NCBI GenBank assembly: GCA_963204785.1 | Contig: CAUJHG010000080.1 | Location: 1 to 64,000 of the forward strand | From: Pseudomonadota bacterium | Lineage (GTDB): Bacteria > Pseudomonadota > Gammaproteobacteria > Burkholderiales > Burkholderiaceae_E | Direction of reading: 5' to 3' | Length of the DNA: 64,000 nt | Part shown: piece by piece, positions 37,719-46,906 of the stretch | How positions within the stretch are numbered: position 1 is the first letter of the stretch | Layout: each line of letters starts with the position of its first letter | Notes under the pieces: model-generated | The model's input: the letters and a program-made list of their open reading frames with translations, nothing else | Database searches by the model: none | What the model was told of the DNA's origin: nothing | Position numbers and translations under genes: made by a program

Positions 37719-38393
37719 ATGCCCCTGATCTTCCTCGTGCGCCACGCGCAGGCCTCCTTCGGCACCGACGACTACGACCGGCTCTCGGAGCTCGGCCGCC
37801 AGCAGTCGCGCTGGCTGGGCGAGTACTTCGCCGCACGCCGCCTGCAGTTCAGCCGGATCTGCGTGGGCACGCTGGTGCGTCAGCAGGACACCGCCCGCGA
37901 GCTGCTCGCGACGATGCCGCACGACGCCTCGGGCATCGTCACTCATCCCGGCCTTGACGAGTACCCGGGCGCCGCGCTGTACGCGGCCTACACCGGCGGC
38001 GCCGATCCGGTCGTGCAGCAGCGTGCCGACTTCAAGGGCTACTGGCGCACCTTCAGGGCAGCGATGCAGGCCTGGGCCGACGACCAGCTCGAAGGCGTCC
38101 CCGAAACCTGGGGCGAGTTCGGGGCGCGCATGCGCAGCGCGCTGTCGGTGGCCGCCAGCGGGCTCGGACGTGACGACACCGCGCTGGTGGTCAGCTCCGG
38201 CGGCGCGATCGGACGCCTGCTGGGCGAGATCACCGGCGCCCCGTCGAGCACCGCGATCGAGTTCAATCTCCAGTTCCGCAACACCGGCTTCTGCGAGCTG
38301 GTGGCGGTGGGCGACAGCCTGCGGGTCGCCAGCTTCAACAACGTGCCGCACCTCGAGTTCCCGGAGCGTCGGCACGCGATCACCTACGCCTGA
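37719..38393 (+). CDS. Histidine phosphatase family protein
   Basis: 224 residues. The catalytic RHAQ motif is near the N-terminus (FLVRHAQASFG), with the second arginine in CVGTLVRQQDTA and a C-terminal histidine region VVSSGGAIGRLLGEI in which the usual SHG is replaced by SSGG. That loss of the second histidine is seen in some SixA/PGM-like members and may alter activity. Substrate is unknown; phosphoglycerate mutase-like labels would be overreach. Confidence 0.85.
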   Translation: MPLIFLVRHAQASFGTDDYDRLSELGRQQSRWLGEYFAARRLQFSRICVGTLVRQQDTARELLATMPHDASGIVTHPGLDEYPGAALYAAYTGGADPVVQQRADFKGYWRTFRAAMQAWADDQLEGVPETWGEFGARMRSALSVAASGLGRDDTALVVSSGGAIGRLLGEITGAPSSTAIEFNLQFRNTGFCELVAVGDSLRVASFNNVPHLEFPERRHAITYA

Positions 38394-38406
38394 CCGGAGG
38401 CCGCCG

Positions 38407-38877
38407 ATGCTCGAGCAGTTCTTCCCCAACGGCATTGCCCACTACCTCGGCGGCGGGCTGCTGCTGGGCGTCGCGGTGGCCGGGATCTTCGTCACCACCG
38501 GGCTGGTGGCGGGAATGAGCACCTTCTTCAGCGCGAGCTGGTCCTGGTTCTCCCGGCTGCCCTTCTTCGCGCAGGAGCGATTCACCACGAGCCGGCAGTG
38601 GCGGCTGGCGATGGCGGTGGGGCTGGTGCTCGGCGCGCTGCTGTGCATGCTGACGCTCGGCGGCGGCGAGCCGGTGGTCACTGCCGTGCCCTGGTGGCAG
38701 CTGGCGCTGGGCGGCTTCATCGGCGGCTTCGGCGCGCGGCTCTCCAACGGGTGCACCTCGGGACACGGGATCTGCGGAATGGGCTCCTTCCAGTTGCCCT
38801 CGCTGCTCGCGGTGCTGATCTTCCTGGCCACCGCAATGATCACTGCCGGGCTCGTCGCCGCGCTGGGAGGTGCCTGA
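38407..38877 (+). CDS. YeeE/YedE-family membrane protein, first half
   Basis: 156 residues with about four transmembrane segments and the sulfur-transport motif LSNGCTSGHGICG, whose cysteine is conserved in thiosulfate importers of the YeeE (TsuA) family. Many bacteria encode the family as two adjacent half-size proteins, as here. The stop overlaps the next ATG (TGATG). The 13-bp gap from the phosphatase suggests co-transcription with it. Confidence 0.9.
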   Translation: MLEQFFPNGIAHYLGGGLLLGVAVAGIFVTTGLVAGMSTFFSASWSWFSRLPFFAQERFTTSRQWRLAMAVGLVLGALLCMLTLGGGEPVVTAVPWWQLALGGFIGGFGARLSNGCTSGHGICGMGSFQLPSLLAVLIFLATAMITAGLVAALGGA

Positions 38878-39296
38878 TGCGACCGCTGTCCCTGCTCGCA
38901 GTGCTCGCCGGCGGAGTGCTGTTCGGCTTCGGGCTCGCCTGGTCGACGATGATCCGCCCCGAGGTCGTGCTCTCCTTCCTGCGCTTCCAGGATTTCGGGC
39001 TGCTGCTGGTGCTCGGTGGCGCGGTCGTGGTCACCGCGATCGTCTATCGGCTCGCCCCGCGACTGATGCGCAGGCCGCTGCTCGAGCCCGCGTTCGGCCG
39101 GCATCCGTCGGTCCTCGACGCCAGCACACTGGGCGGCGCTGCGATCTTCGGCATCGGCTGGGGGCTCTCGGGTGTCTGCCCGGGGCCGGCGATCGCCGGG
39201 CTCGGCGCGGGGAACTGGCCGCTGTCGATCGCGCTCGCGGGGATGTTCGCGGGCGCCTGGGCCCATGGCTGGCTGATGAGCCGCAGCGCCCGGTAG
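38877..39296 (+). CDS. YeeE/YedE-family membrane protein, second half
   Basis: 139 residues with about four transmembrane segments and the second conserved cysteine motif WGLSGVCPGPAI. Together with the preceding gene it would make one full YeeE/YedE channel for thiosulfate or related sulfur species. No rhodanese, TusA or sulfur oxidation genes are adjacent. Confidence 0.9.
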   Translation: MRPLSLLAVLAGGVLFGFGLAWSTMIRPEVVLSFLRFQDFGLLLVLGGAVVVTAIVYRLAPRLMRRPLLEPAFGRHPSVLDASTLGGAAIFGIGWGLSGVCPGPAIAGLGAGNWPLSIALAGMFAGAWAHGWLMSRSAR

Positions 39297-39360
39297 TCCG
39301 GCAAGCCGCGGGGTTGCGCGGCGGGCCTTGCCGCATCCCGACCCCCGAAGGAGAACGACG

Positions 39361-40950
39361 ATGACGATTCCGCCCGGACCGAGGCGCGCCCTGGCCGCGC
39401 TCGCGCTGCTGGCAGCCTGCACGCTCGCGTCCGCGCAGACGCTGCGCTGGGCCTCGCAGGGCGATCCGCAGACGATGGATCCGCACTCGCAGAACGAACT
39501 GCTCACCAACGCGATGAACGGGCAGGTCTACGAGACCCTGGTGCAGCGCGACCGCACGCTCGCGCTGGTGCCCGGACTGGCCACGGCCTGGGAGCGGCTG
39601 TCGCCGACGCGCTGGCGCGTGAAGCTGCGCGAGGGGGTGCGCTTCCACGACGGCACGCCGTTCACCGCCGACGACGTGCTGTTCTCGATGCAGCGCGCGA
39701 AGGAGCCCACCTCGATGATCCGCGTCTACGCCAGCGCGCTCGGCACTGCGCGCAAGGTGGACGCGAACACGGTCGAGTTCGAGCTGCCGAAGTTCGATCC
39801 GATCTTCCTCGAGCACCTGAGCCTGGTGCAGATCATGAGCCGCGCCTGGTGCGAGAAGCACGATGCGACGCGGCCGCTGGACTTCCGCAACCGCGAGGAG
39901 CGCCACACCGCGCGCCACGCCAATGGCACGGGCCCGTGGATCCTGGTGGCGCGCGAGCCAGACGTGCGCACCTCCTACCGGCGCAACCCGGACTGGTGGG
40001 GGCGCTTCGAGGGCAACCTGCAGAAGGTGGTCTACACGCCGATCGGCTCCGACGCCACGCGCACCGCGGCGCTGGTCTCCGGCGAGATCGACTTCCTCCA
40101 GGATCCCGCGCCGCAGGATCTCCCGCGCCTGCGCCGGCATCCGGCAGTGCAGGTCGTCGACGGCCAGGAGAATCGCGTCGTCTTCATCGGAATGGACCAG
40201 GGGCGCGACCAGCTCCTCTACTCGAGCGTCAAGGGGCGCAACCCCTTCAAGGACGTCCGGGTGCGTCGCGCGCTGTACCAGGCAGTGGACATCGAGGCGA
40301 TCCGCGCGAAGCTGATGCGCGGCCAGGCGCTGCCCACCGGCGCGGTCATGCCTTCACCGCGCGGCGTGTTCGGCGACGCCGAGCTCGAGCGGCGGCTGCC
40401 CTACGACCTCGCCGCGGCGAAGCGGCTGATGGCCGAGGCGGGCTGGGAGCAGGGCTTCGAGGTGACGCTCGACTGTCCGAACAACCGCTACATCAACGAC
40501 GAGGAGATCTGCCAGGCGCTGGCGGCGATGTGGGCGCAGCTGAAGGTGAAGGTGCGCGTCAACGCGATGCCGCGCGCGCAGTACTTCGCGAAGATGGAGA
40601 AGCTCGACACCTCGATGTACATGCTCGGCTGGGGCGGTTCGATCACCGACGCCGAGACCACGCTGACCCCGATCTACCGCACCCGGGGCGCGGGCGGCGT
40701 CGGCGACTACAACTGGGGGCAGGTCGCCAACCCCGAGCTCGACCGGCTCGCAGCGGCTTCCAGCCAGGAGCCGGATCCGGCGAAGCGCGAGCAGCTGATC
40801 CGCGCCGCGGTGAAGGAGCACAACGCCCAGGTGCACCACATCCCGCTGCACCGGCAGGTGATCCCCTGGGCCGCACGCAAGGGCGTCGAGGTGGTCCACC
40901 GGCCGGACAACTGGTTCGAGTGGCAGTGGGTGACGATCCAGGCGCGCTGA
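39361..40950 (+). CDS. ABC transporter substrate-binding protein, peptide/DppA family 5
   Basis: 529 residues. A signal peptide (ALAALALLAACTLASAQ) is followed by an SBP_bac_5 domain that begins LRWASQGDPQTMDPHSQNE. The family covers oligopeptide, dipeptide, nickel and glutathione binders. The ATG is preceded by GGAG. No permease or ATPase gene lies nearby, so it is an orphan. A 36-bp copy of its 3' end appears at 42185-42220 joined to a panC fragment. The 245 bp after it (40951-41195) contain no gene but hold the control region of the PEP-CTERM gene. Confidence 0.92.
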   Translation: MTIPPGPRRALAALALLAACTLASAQTLRWASQGDPQTMDPHSQNELLTNAMNGQVYETLVQRDRTLALVPGLATAWERLSPTRWRVKLREGVRFHDGTPFTADDVLFSMQRAKEPTSMIRVYASALGTARKVDANTVEFELPKFDPIFLEHLSLVQIMSRAWCEKHDATRPLDFRNREERHTARHANGTGPWILVAREPDVRTSYRRNPDWWGRFEGNLQKVVYTPIGSDATRTAALVSGEIDFLQDPAPQDLPRLRRHPAVQVVDGQENRVVFIGMDQGRDQLLYSSVKGRNPFKDVRVRRALYQAVDIEAIRAKLMRGQALPTGAVMPSPRGVFGDAELERRLPYDLAAAKRLMAEAGWEQGFEVTLDCPNNRYINDEEICQALAAMWAQLKVKVRVNAMPRAQYFAKMEKLDTSMYMLGWGGSITDAETTLTPIYRTRGAGGVGDYNWGQVANPELDRLAAASSQEPDPAKREQLIRAAVKEHNAQVHHIPLHRQVIPWAARKGVEVVHRPDNWFEWQWVTIQAR

Positions 40951-41040
40951 CTCGAGAGATCACTGTCCGTCGGCGCACTGGACATTGATCCGTGCCTCGG
41001 AAGCGACCTCGAGATGTCGCAAGGAGCGATGTGCGCGTCG

Positions 41041-41062
41041 ACGTCGAAAGTTCTTACAGTGA
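41041..41062 (+). promoter_or_regulatory. Shared upstream motif of PEP-CTERM genes, copy 1
   Basis: ACGTCG-N4-TTCTTACAG-N-GA, also found 126 bp before the second PEP-CTERM gene at 50081-50102. Here TTCTTACAG starts 72 bp before the -24 GG of the sigma-54-like promoter. Position fits an enhancer site for a sigma-54 activator. Binding by a PrsR-type regulator is inferred. Confidence 0.55.
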
Positions 41063-41121
41063 AACGCTTCGTGTTGATCAAGCAAGCAATAAACTACTGA
41101 TGTTTCGATAGAAATCCAAAG

Positions 41122-41137
41122 AGGCCCGTTTCTTGCT
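41122..41137 (+). promoter_or_regulatory. Candidate sigma-54 (-24/-12) promoter, PEP-CTERM gene 1
   Basis: aGGCCCG-tttc-TTGCT: GG and GC are spaced exactly as in TGGCACG-N4-TTGCW, with about 10 matches to the consensus. It lies 59 bp before the start codon. Confidence 0.6.
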
Positions 41138-41195
41138 TGAAAGCGATGTCACCGACGGATGGGTCCGGCGGTGATACACGCAAAAGGGGTTTGGA

Positions 41196-41786
41196 ATGAG
41201 GCTCGAGATCACGCTCGCCGCTGCTGCGCTGTGCGGCATCATGGGCGTCGCACAGGCAGCGCCCGTCGCCAGTGTTTCGCTGCAAGGCAGTAATTATCTA
41301 CAGAGTGGCACTGTCACCAACGTATCAGGCGATGGCGCAACGATCTCCGCTATCAGCTACAGCTACGGGACGCCCGGCGATTTCGTTGCTACCTTCGACA
41401 CTTACACGGGCGGGGGCACCGCGTCGGACTTCCTGGCTTCTTCGCGGTTTTTCCAGACGGTCACTTGGAGCGGTCTGTCAATTGCAGAGGGTGCGTCGTT
41501 CGATTTCAGTGGCCTGGACATCGACCTGATCCAGACCCTCAACCCGCTGGATGTGACAGGTGGGATCATCGATTTCGTCGGCACCAGCCTGCGCAATGCG
41601 TACGTGTCGGTAACCTGGAGCAACGGCTGGGCTGCGTCGTGCGGGCTCAACGAGACTTCCTGGACCGTTGACAACGGATGCCGGGTGACCGACCAGGGTG
41701 GCGGCACCGTGCCCGAACCCGGCAGCCTCGCACTGGCTGGCCTGGGTCTGCTGGCGTTGGGAGCCCTTCGTCGTCGGAAGATCTGA
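41196..41786 (+). CDS. PEP-CTERM sorting-domain exported protein 1
   Basis: 196 residues. A signal peptide (ITLAAAALCGIMGVAQA) is followed by a Ser/Thr/Gly-rich beta-type body with few charged residues and a canonical C-terminal sorting signal: VPEPGS, then a hydrophobic helix LALAGLGLLALGAL, then RRRK. In this system exosortase (EpsH/XrtA) cleaves at the PEP motif and the protein is linked to exopolysaccharide or biofilm matrix. No exosortase gene is in the window. The body is less GC-rich than its neighbours. Confidence 0.92.
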   Translation: MRLEITLAAAALCGIMGVAQAAPVASVSLQGSNYLQSGTVTNVSGDGATISAISYSYGTPGDFVATFDTYTGGGTASDFLASSRFFQTVTWSGLSIAEGASFDFSGLDIDLIQTLNPLDVTGGIIDFVGTSLRNAYVSVTWSNGWAASCGLNETSWTVDNGCRVTDQGGGTVPEPGSLALAGLGLLALGALRRRKI

Positions 41787-41853
41787 CACTCTGTCGGAAG
41801 GCAGGGATGGCGGCGGGTCAACTGCCGCGTTTCTGTCACCGCCGATTGTGGGG

Positions 41854-41881
41854 GGGGCGGCGGCAACTGATGCGCCGCCCC
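41854..41881 (+). terminator. GC hairpin downstream of PEP-CTERM gene 1
   Basis: GGGGCGGCG / CGCCGCCCC, a 9-bp perfect stem with a 10-nt loop, 68 bp after the stop codon. There is no T-tract, so its termination strength is uncertain. Confidence 0.4.
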
Positions 41882-41985
41882 TCGGAGCGAAAGCTTGGCG
41901 CCGCCTCGGCCTGTGCATGAGAGGCTCGCGGTAGCGGCTCAGGGCGATGCAGGTGCTCGCGCCGCCCTCAGCGGAGCGCCGACCT

Positions 41986-42184
<199 letters not shown>

Positions 42185-42220
42185 AACTGGTTCGAGTGGC
42201 AGTGGGTCACGATGCGCTGA
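42185..42220 (+). pseudogene. 3' tip of a DppA-type binding-protein gene
   Basis: Reads NWFEWQWVTMR-stop. The first 23 bases are identical to the end of the resident binding-protein gene at 39361-40950 (NWFEWQWVTIQAR), which has six further bases before its stop. It abuts the panC remnant directly, in the opposite orientation. It is either a copied fragment of the resident gene or the last trace of a deleted paralogue. Confidence 0.75.
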
Positions 42221-42283
42221 TGCCGATCGAGGCGAGGTGGCGCGGCGGGCCGCGCGCGGCGCGGACGACCCCGGGGCGCGCAG

Positions 42284-43015
42284 CTACGAAGCGGCACCGG
42301 CAGTGCCGGCAAGCGTCTGGAACTCCTCGACGAGCGCGCGCAGCCGCTGCCAGTGCGTCCCCGGCCAGTAGACCAGCGCGCAGTCCGCGCAGCGGGTGAA
42401 TTCGCGCTGGCTCGCCGCCACCGCCGGCGGCAGCGATGCCGCGACAGCCTCGGGCTCCACCGGTTCGAGAAGGCCGTTGCACTCCAGGCAGCGGGTGAAC
42501 GGTCGCTCCAGTCCTGCCAGGCCGAAGCGATGCGCCACCTCGAGGAGCTGCTCCTGCACCTGTTGCGCGCGCACGAAGCGCCCGCGCTGCACCCGCCGGT
42601 GCTCGAGGAGGGCGCGGTCGCGGCTGAGCACGATGCGGTCCTCGGCGAGGGCGAGGCGCGCGAGTTCGCGGTCGGGGCCGTCGCGCGCCAGCACCGTGTC
42701 GAAGCCCAGCAGACGCAGGCGGCGGGCGAGTGCGCCCAGGTGCGCGTCGGCCAGGAAGCGCAACGGGTCCCGCCCCTCGCCGGGGGCCGGCGGGAAGACC
42801 TCGATCCGCGCGCTCTCCCCGATGGGCTCGTCCAGCCCGGCGTCGCGGCCGTCGACCCGCACCGCACCGACCTCCGTGTGCGGCACGCCGAGCGCCTCGA
42901 TCGCGTGCTTGATGCTCGCGCGCTGCGCGCCCGCCTGGCGCAGGCAGGCGCCGCGGCGCGCCCGGGGCAGCAGCCGGTCGAGTCCGCCGTGGAAGACGAA
43001 GGTCGGATCGCCCAT
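42284..43015 (-). CDS. Mut7-C RNase-domain protein with N-terminal ubiquitin-like domain
   Basis: 243 residues. The N-terminal Mut7-C_ubiq domain (about 1-80, ending FPPAPGEGRDP) is followed by the Mut7-C PIN-like nuclease domain (about 85-240). Acidic residues are in RFLADAHLGALARRLRLLGFD and VLSRDRALL, and two zinc-ribbon cysteine pairs are CLECNG and CADCALVYW. The family is conserved in many bacteria and its RNA target is unknown. It lies downstream of panC on the same strand with a 153-bp gap. Confidence 0.88.
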   Translation of the reverse strand: MGDPTFVFHGGLDRLLPRARRGACLRQAGAQRASIKHAIEALGVPHTEVGAVRVDGRDAGLDEPIGESARIEVFPPAPGEGRDPLRFLADAHLGALARRLRLLGFDTVLARDGPDRELARLALAEDRIVLSRDRALLEHRRVQRGRFVRAQQVQEQLLEVAHRFGLAGLERPFTRCLECNGLLEPVEPEAVAASLPPAVAASQREFTRCADCALVYWPGTHWQRLRALVEEFQTLAGTAGAAS

Positions 43016-43168
43016 CGGTCCGGGTTCAGGAAGCGCGATCGATCGGCTGCGGCGGCCAGGCCTGCGCGCGCCGGAGCCTGGAAGCCAGCCAGCCTGCGCC
43101 GCGGCGGATCACGAGATCGTGCGCGTCCGGACCCTCCCGGGACGCGCCCCCCGGTGGAACGCCGGCCC

Positions 43169-44038
43169 TCAGATCTCGATGTTGTCCAGCAGCCGCGGCG
43201 TGCCGAGCCGGGCCGCGCCGAGCGCCACCAGCGGCTCGCCGCCCTCGAGCTCCGCGGTGGCCGGCGTGTGCAGGTCGCGCTGCCGGCGCACGGTCAGGTA
43301 GTCGGGCTTCCAGCCGCGCGCGGCGAGTTCGGCCATCGCCGCCTGCTCGGCCTGCGCGAGCGCTTCGTGGGTGATCGTGCCCCGTGCGCGCGCCGCACGT
43401 ACCGTGTCGACCACTGCGCGCAGCACCCGGTTGAGGCTGGGCGCCTCGCTGCGCTCGGTCGCGCTCAGGTAGCCGTTGCGCGAGGACAGCGCCAGCCCGT
43501 CGGCCTCGCGCACCGTGTCGTGTGCGACGATGCGCACCGGCAGCGCGAACTGCTGGGCCATCCGCCGGATCAGCATCAGCTGCTGGTAGTCCTTGCGCCC
43601 GAACACCGCGAACTCCGGACGCACCATCGCGAAGAGCTTCATCACCACGGTGCACACGCCGTCGAAGTGGCCTGGCCGGACCTCGCCCTCGAGGATCGAG
43701 GCCAGCGACGGATCCGGCACCACGTGGAAGGCCTGCGGCTCCGGGTACATCACGGTCTCGTCGGGCGCGAAGAGCAGGTCGCATCCGGTCTCGCGCAGCA
43801 GCGCGGCGTCGCGCTCGAAGGTGCGCGGGTACTTGTCGAAATCCTCGTTCGGGCCGAACTGCAGCCGGTTGACGAAGACGCTGGCCACCACCAGGCCGTC
43901 GGCCCCGGCCTGGCGGCGCGCCTCGCGCACCAGCGACAGGTGGCCTTCGTGGAGGTTGCCCATCGTGGGCACGAAGCCGACGCGGCGCGGCCCGGCCAGC
44001 GCGGCGCGCAGGCCCTCCAGGCTGTCCTCGATCCTCAT
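43169..44038 (-). CDS. panC: Pantothenate synthetase
   Basis: 289 residues. Joins pantoate and beta-alanine with ATP, the last step of pantothenate synthesis. The nucleotide-binding motif [12 protein letters not shown] (HIGH type), FGRKDYQQL and LSSRNGYLS are all intact. It follows panB by 12 bp, forming a panBC operon. A partial second copy lies 1 kb downstream at 41986-42184. Confidence 0.97.
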   Translation of the reverse strand: MRIEDSLEGLRAALAGPRRVGFVPTMGNLHEGHLSLVREARRQAGADGLVVASVFVNRLQFGPNEDFDKYPRTFERDAALLRETGCDLLFAPDETVMYPEPQAFHVVPDPSLASILEGEVRPGHFDGVCTVVMKLFAMVRPEFAVFGRKDYQQLMLIRRMAQQFALPVRIVAHDTVREADGLALSSRNGYLSATERSEAPSLNRVLRAVVDTVRAARARGTITHEALAQAEQAAMAELAARGWKPDYLTVRRQRDLHTPATAELEGGEPLVALGAARLGTPRLLDNIEI

Positions 44039-44050
44039 GCGGGCGGCCCC

Positions 44051-44857
44051 TCAGTATCCGTGGAGGGCGGGATCGGGGAAGCGGCCGGCCTTGACCTCCT
44101 CGACGTAGCTGCGCAGCGCGGCTGCGATCGACGGCGCGCCCTCCATGAAGTTGCGCACGAACTTCGGCAGGCGTCCTCGGGTCACGTTCAGCATGTCGTG
44201 CAGCACGAGCACCTGTCCCGAGGTGCCCGGTCCGGCGCCGATGCCGATCGTCGGGATCGGCAGCGCCTTCGTGACCCGCTCGGCGACCGTCGAGGGCACC
44301 ATCTCCATCACGAGCATCGCCGCGCCCGCGTCGGCGAGCTCGGTCGCGTGGCGCAGCATCGTCTCGGCCGCCTCGCCCTCGCGGCCCTGCACGCGGTAGC
44401 CGCCCAGCGCGTGCACCGTCTGCGGCGTGAAGCCGATGTGCGCACACACCGGAATGCCGCGCTCGACGATGAAGCGCACCGTGTCCGCGGTCCAGCCGCC
44501 GCCCTCGAGCTTGACCATCTGCGCCCCCGCCTGCACCAGCTTCACCGAACTGCGCACCGCCTGCTCGTGCGACTCCTGGTAGCTGCCGAAGGGCAGGTCG
44601 CCGATCAGCCAGCAGTTGCGGTTGCCGCGGGCGACCGCGGCGACGTGGTAGGCCATGTCCTCCAGCGACACCGGCATGGTCCCGGGCTGGCCCTGGATCA
44701 CGTTGCCCAGCGAGTCGCCGACCAGGATCGTGTCGACGCCCGCCTCGTCGCACAGGCGGCCGAACGACGCGTCGTACGCGGTCAGCATCGCGATCTTCTC
44801 GCCGCGCGCGTGCATCTCGCGCAGGCGGGTCAGGGTCACGGGTTTGCGTTCGTTCAT
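44051..44857 (-). CDS. panB: 3-methyl-2-oxobutanoate hydroxymethyltransferase
   Basis: 268 residues from ATG at 44857. Converts alpha-ketoisovalerate to ketopantoate with methylene-tetrahydrofolate. The metal and substrate motifs [29 protein letters not shown] and the catalytic region MVKLEGGGW are intact. The ORF track start at 44941 would extend through the TACAAT promoter element, so the later ATG is preferred. Confidence 0.96.
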   Translation of the reverse strand: MNERKPVTLTRLREMHARGEKIAMLTAYDASFGRLCDEAGVDTILVGDSLGNVIQGQPGTMPVSLEDMAYHVAAVARGNRNCWLIGDLPFGSYQESHEQAVRSSVKLVQAGAQMVKLEGGGWTADTVRFIVERGIPVCAHIGFTPQTVHALGGYRVQGREGEAAETMLRHATELADAGAAMLVMEMVPSTVAERVTKALPIPTIGIGAGPGTSGQVLVLHDMLNVTRGRLPKFVRNFMEGAPSIAAALRSYVEEVKAGRFPDPALHGY

Positions 44858-44884
44858 GATGCATCGCACAAGAGGAGTCGTTCG

Positions 44885-44890
44885 ATTGTA
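44885..44890 (-). promoter_or_regulatory. Candidate -10 (TACAAT) for panBC
   Basis: TACAAT on the minus strand 28 bp before the panB ATG. The -35 region is poor. It forms a divergent pair with the TAGAAT on the plus strand. Confidence 0.45.
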
Positions 44891-44940
44891 CCCATTCCGA
44901 ACCACGCTGCACTGCGCCGCGTTCCGGGGCTGCGCGTGCA

Positions 44941-44946
44941 TAGAAT
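44941..44946 (+). promoter_or_regulatory. Candidate -10 (TAGAAT) for the 2OG dioxygenase gene
   Basis: TAGAAT lies 46 bp before the ATG at 44992, in an otherwise GC-rich spacer. No good -35 is visible. Confidence 0.4.
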
Positions 44947-44991
44947 CTCGATCCTGCCCGCACGTTCGCGCGGGCGTCGGAGCCCCTCGAG

Positions 44992-45729
44992 ATGAACCCG
45001 ACCGCCCCCTGGACCCTGGACGCGGACCTGCCGGCGGCGGCGCTGCGCGCGCAGGGTTTCGTGCGGCTGGGCGCGGCGCAGCTGGCGGGACTGGCCCGCG
45101 TGCCGGTCGAGGCGTTCGAGCGCTGGCGTCCCGGCTGGGAGCGCCTGCCGCCCGATGCCTGGCTGCGCGACGGCGGCCGCTACCGCCGGCGCCGTCATGG
45201 CAGCTTCGTGCACGAGCCAGCGACCGGACGGCTCGTGCAGGCCGCGCACCGCGCGCACTGGCAGCCGGTCGACTACAACGCGCTGCACGGCGGCATCGAG
45301 CGGATGTTCGAGCCGCTCGAGCCGGCGCTTTGCGCGGACCAGGCCTGGAGCCGGCTGCTGTGCGCGCTCGGCGAACTGTTCGAGTCGATCGCGCCGGCCG
45401 GCCGCTGGTTCGTCGAGGCGCACCAGTTCCGCATCGACACCACCGACGGCGTCGGACGTCCCACGCCCGAGGGCGCCCACCGCGACGGCGTGGACTTCGT
45501 CGCGGTCGTTCTGGTCGATCGCCACCAGGTGCGCGGCGGGGAGACCCGCGTGTTCGAGGCCGACGGTCCGCGCGGCATCCGCTTCGTGATGGACGAGCCC
45601 TGGAGCGCGGTGCTGCTCGACGACCAGCGTGTGATCCACGAGGCCACCCCGATCCAGCCGGACGGCCCGGACGCGCACCGCGACACGCTGGTGCTCACCT
45701 ACCGGCGCGGCGGCTTCCTGGCGCCGTGA
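44992..45729 (+). CDS. 2OG-Fe(II) dioxygenase family protein
   Basis: 245 residues matching the bacterial 2OG-Fe dioxygenase family that includes isoleucine dioxygenase-type and BsmA-like proteins. The iron facial-triad motif HxD is in [11 protein letters not shown], the distal His is probably in [12 protein letters not shown], and the 2-oxoglutarate arginine is probably in DTLVLTYRR. Family members hydroxylate free amino acids or small molecules. The substrate here is unknown. It begins a probable two-gene unit with the next gene. Confidence 0.82.
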   Translation: MNPTAPWTLDADLPAAALRAQGFVRLGAAQLAGLARVPVEAFERWRPGWERLPPDAWLRDGGRYRRRRHGSFVHEPATGRLVQAAHRAHWQPVDYNALHGGIERMFEPLEPALCADQAWSRLLCALGELFESIAPAGRWFVEAHQFRIDTTDGVGRPTPEGAHRDGVDFVAVVLVDRHQVRGGETRVFEADGPRGIRFVMDEPWSAVLLDDQRVIHEATPIQPDGPDAHRDTLVLTYRRGGFLAP

Positions 45730-45805
45730 CCGCGAGCCGCGCCCCTGCAGACGCATCGCTGCCGGATCTCGCCATGCGCCGAAACGACCCGACGAGGAGA
45801 TGACG

Positions 45806-46906
45806 ATGACCCGACCAATGACCCCCCAGGCCGCGGCCGGCGCGCCCCCTCACGCGCCTGACGATGCGGCGGCGATGCAGGCGGCGGCCACGCTGTACCA
45901 CCGCTTCTTCACCGGACTGATCCTCACCGTGGTCACGCGCCGCGGCCGCGAGGACGCGGGCGAACTGATGTTCCGCGTCTTCCGGCATCAGCACCACGAG
46001 AAGTTCCTCCCGGGGCTGCGCAAGCTCGGCCTGGCGACGCTGCCCGACGCGGTGGCGGCCGCCGGCTACCACTACCTCTCCAACACCGTGGGCGGCGTCC
46101 AGGTGGAGTTCATGCGCGAATCCGACCGCAAGGCCTGGGTGCGCTTCGTCCCGCCGCGCTGGATCTACGACGGCACCGCGATCGCAGGCGTGCCCACCGA
46201 GGTGTCGCGAGGCGTGCTGCGCGGCTGGTACGCGCACAACGGGGTGAGCCTGGGCAATCCGCGCCTGGGCTTCGTCTGCACGGCGCAGACTCCCGACGGA
46301 CAGCACGGGCTCGCCGGCTACTTCCTCGAGCACGACCGCGAGCTTGCGCCCGAGGAGCGCCTGCGCTTTGCGCCCGGGGAAGAGCCTCCGCCCTTCGATC
46401 CGGCGGCCGCGCCGGCGCTGGATCCGGTCGACTGGACCGCGGATCGGCTGGCCAGGGCGAACCGCAACTACGCGATGGACTACCTGCGCACTGCGCTGCC
46501 GCGGCTGACCGAGCTCTTCGGTCCCGCCGAGGCGGCCTACCTGGGCGGCGTCGCCGCGCGCCTGATCGCGATGCAGTACTACCAGGAGACCGCCGCCAGG
46601 CTCGGCGTGGCGCCCGGGGGCGCCGAAGGCTTCGCGCGCTACCTCGCCGCGATGGCGCGGGGGCAGGGCGACCCGGCCGAGTGCTCGCGCGACGGTGACG
46701 CGGTGATCGTCCGGCAGGCCGGCTGGCGCCTGATGCGCGGGCTGGCCCCGCTGCACACCGCGGTGTTCGACGCGTGGAACGAACTCTGGGTGGGCGCACT
46801 GATGGTGCACGACCGCTTCCTGGTGCTGGAAGTGCTCGAGCGCATGGATCACGGCGACCCTGCGTTCGTCTGGCGGATCCGGCGTCGGGGGAAGCAGGTG
46901 TTCTGA
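45806..46906 (+). CDS. Conserved protein of unknown function beside the dioxygenase
   Basis: 366 residues, not recognised. There is no signal peptide or clear transmembrane helix. The N-terminal part is helical with an unusual basic and His-rich stretch (MFRVFRHQHHEKFLPGLR). The middle contains WVRFVPPRWIYDGTAIAGVP and an aromatic core (RGWYAHNGVSLGNPRLGFV). The C-terminal half is helical (YLGGVAARLIAMQYYQETA). GAGGAG sits 6 bp before the ATG at 45806, which is why it is preferred over the ATG at 45800. It lies 76 bp after the 2OG dioxygenase on the same strand, suggesting a shared pathway. The following 284 bp (46907-47190) hold no gene. Confidence 0.6.
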   Translation: MTRPMTPQAAAGAPPHAPDDAAAMQAAATLYHRFFTGLILTVVTRRGREDAGELMFRVFRHQHHEKFLPGLRKLGLATLPDAVAAAGYHYLSNTVGGVQVEFMRESDRKAWVRFVPPRWIYDGTAIAGVPTEVSRGVLRGWYAHNGVSLGNPRLGFVCTAQTPDGQHGLAGYFLEHDRELAPEERLRFAPGEEPPPFDPAAAPALDPVDWTADRLARANRNYAMDYLRTALPRLTELFGPAEAAYLGGVAARLIAMQYYQETAARLGVAPGGAEGFARYLAAMARGQGDPAECSRDGDAVIVRQAGWRLMRGLAPLHTAVFDAWNELWVGALMVHDRFLVLEVLERMDHGDPAFVWRIRRRGKQVF

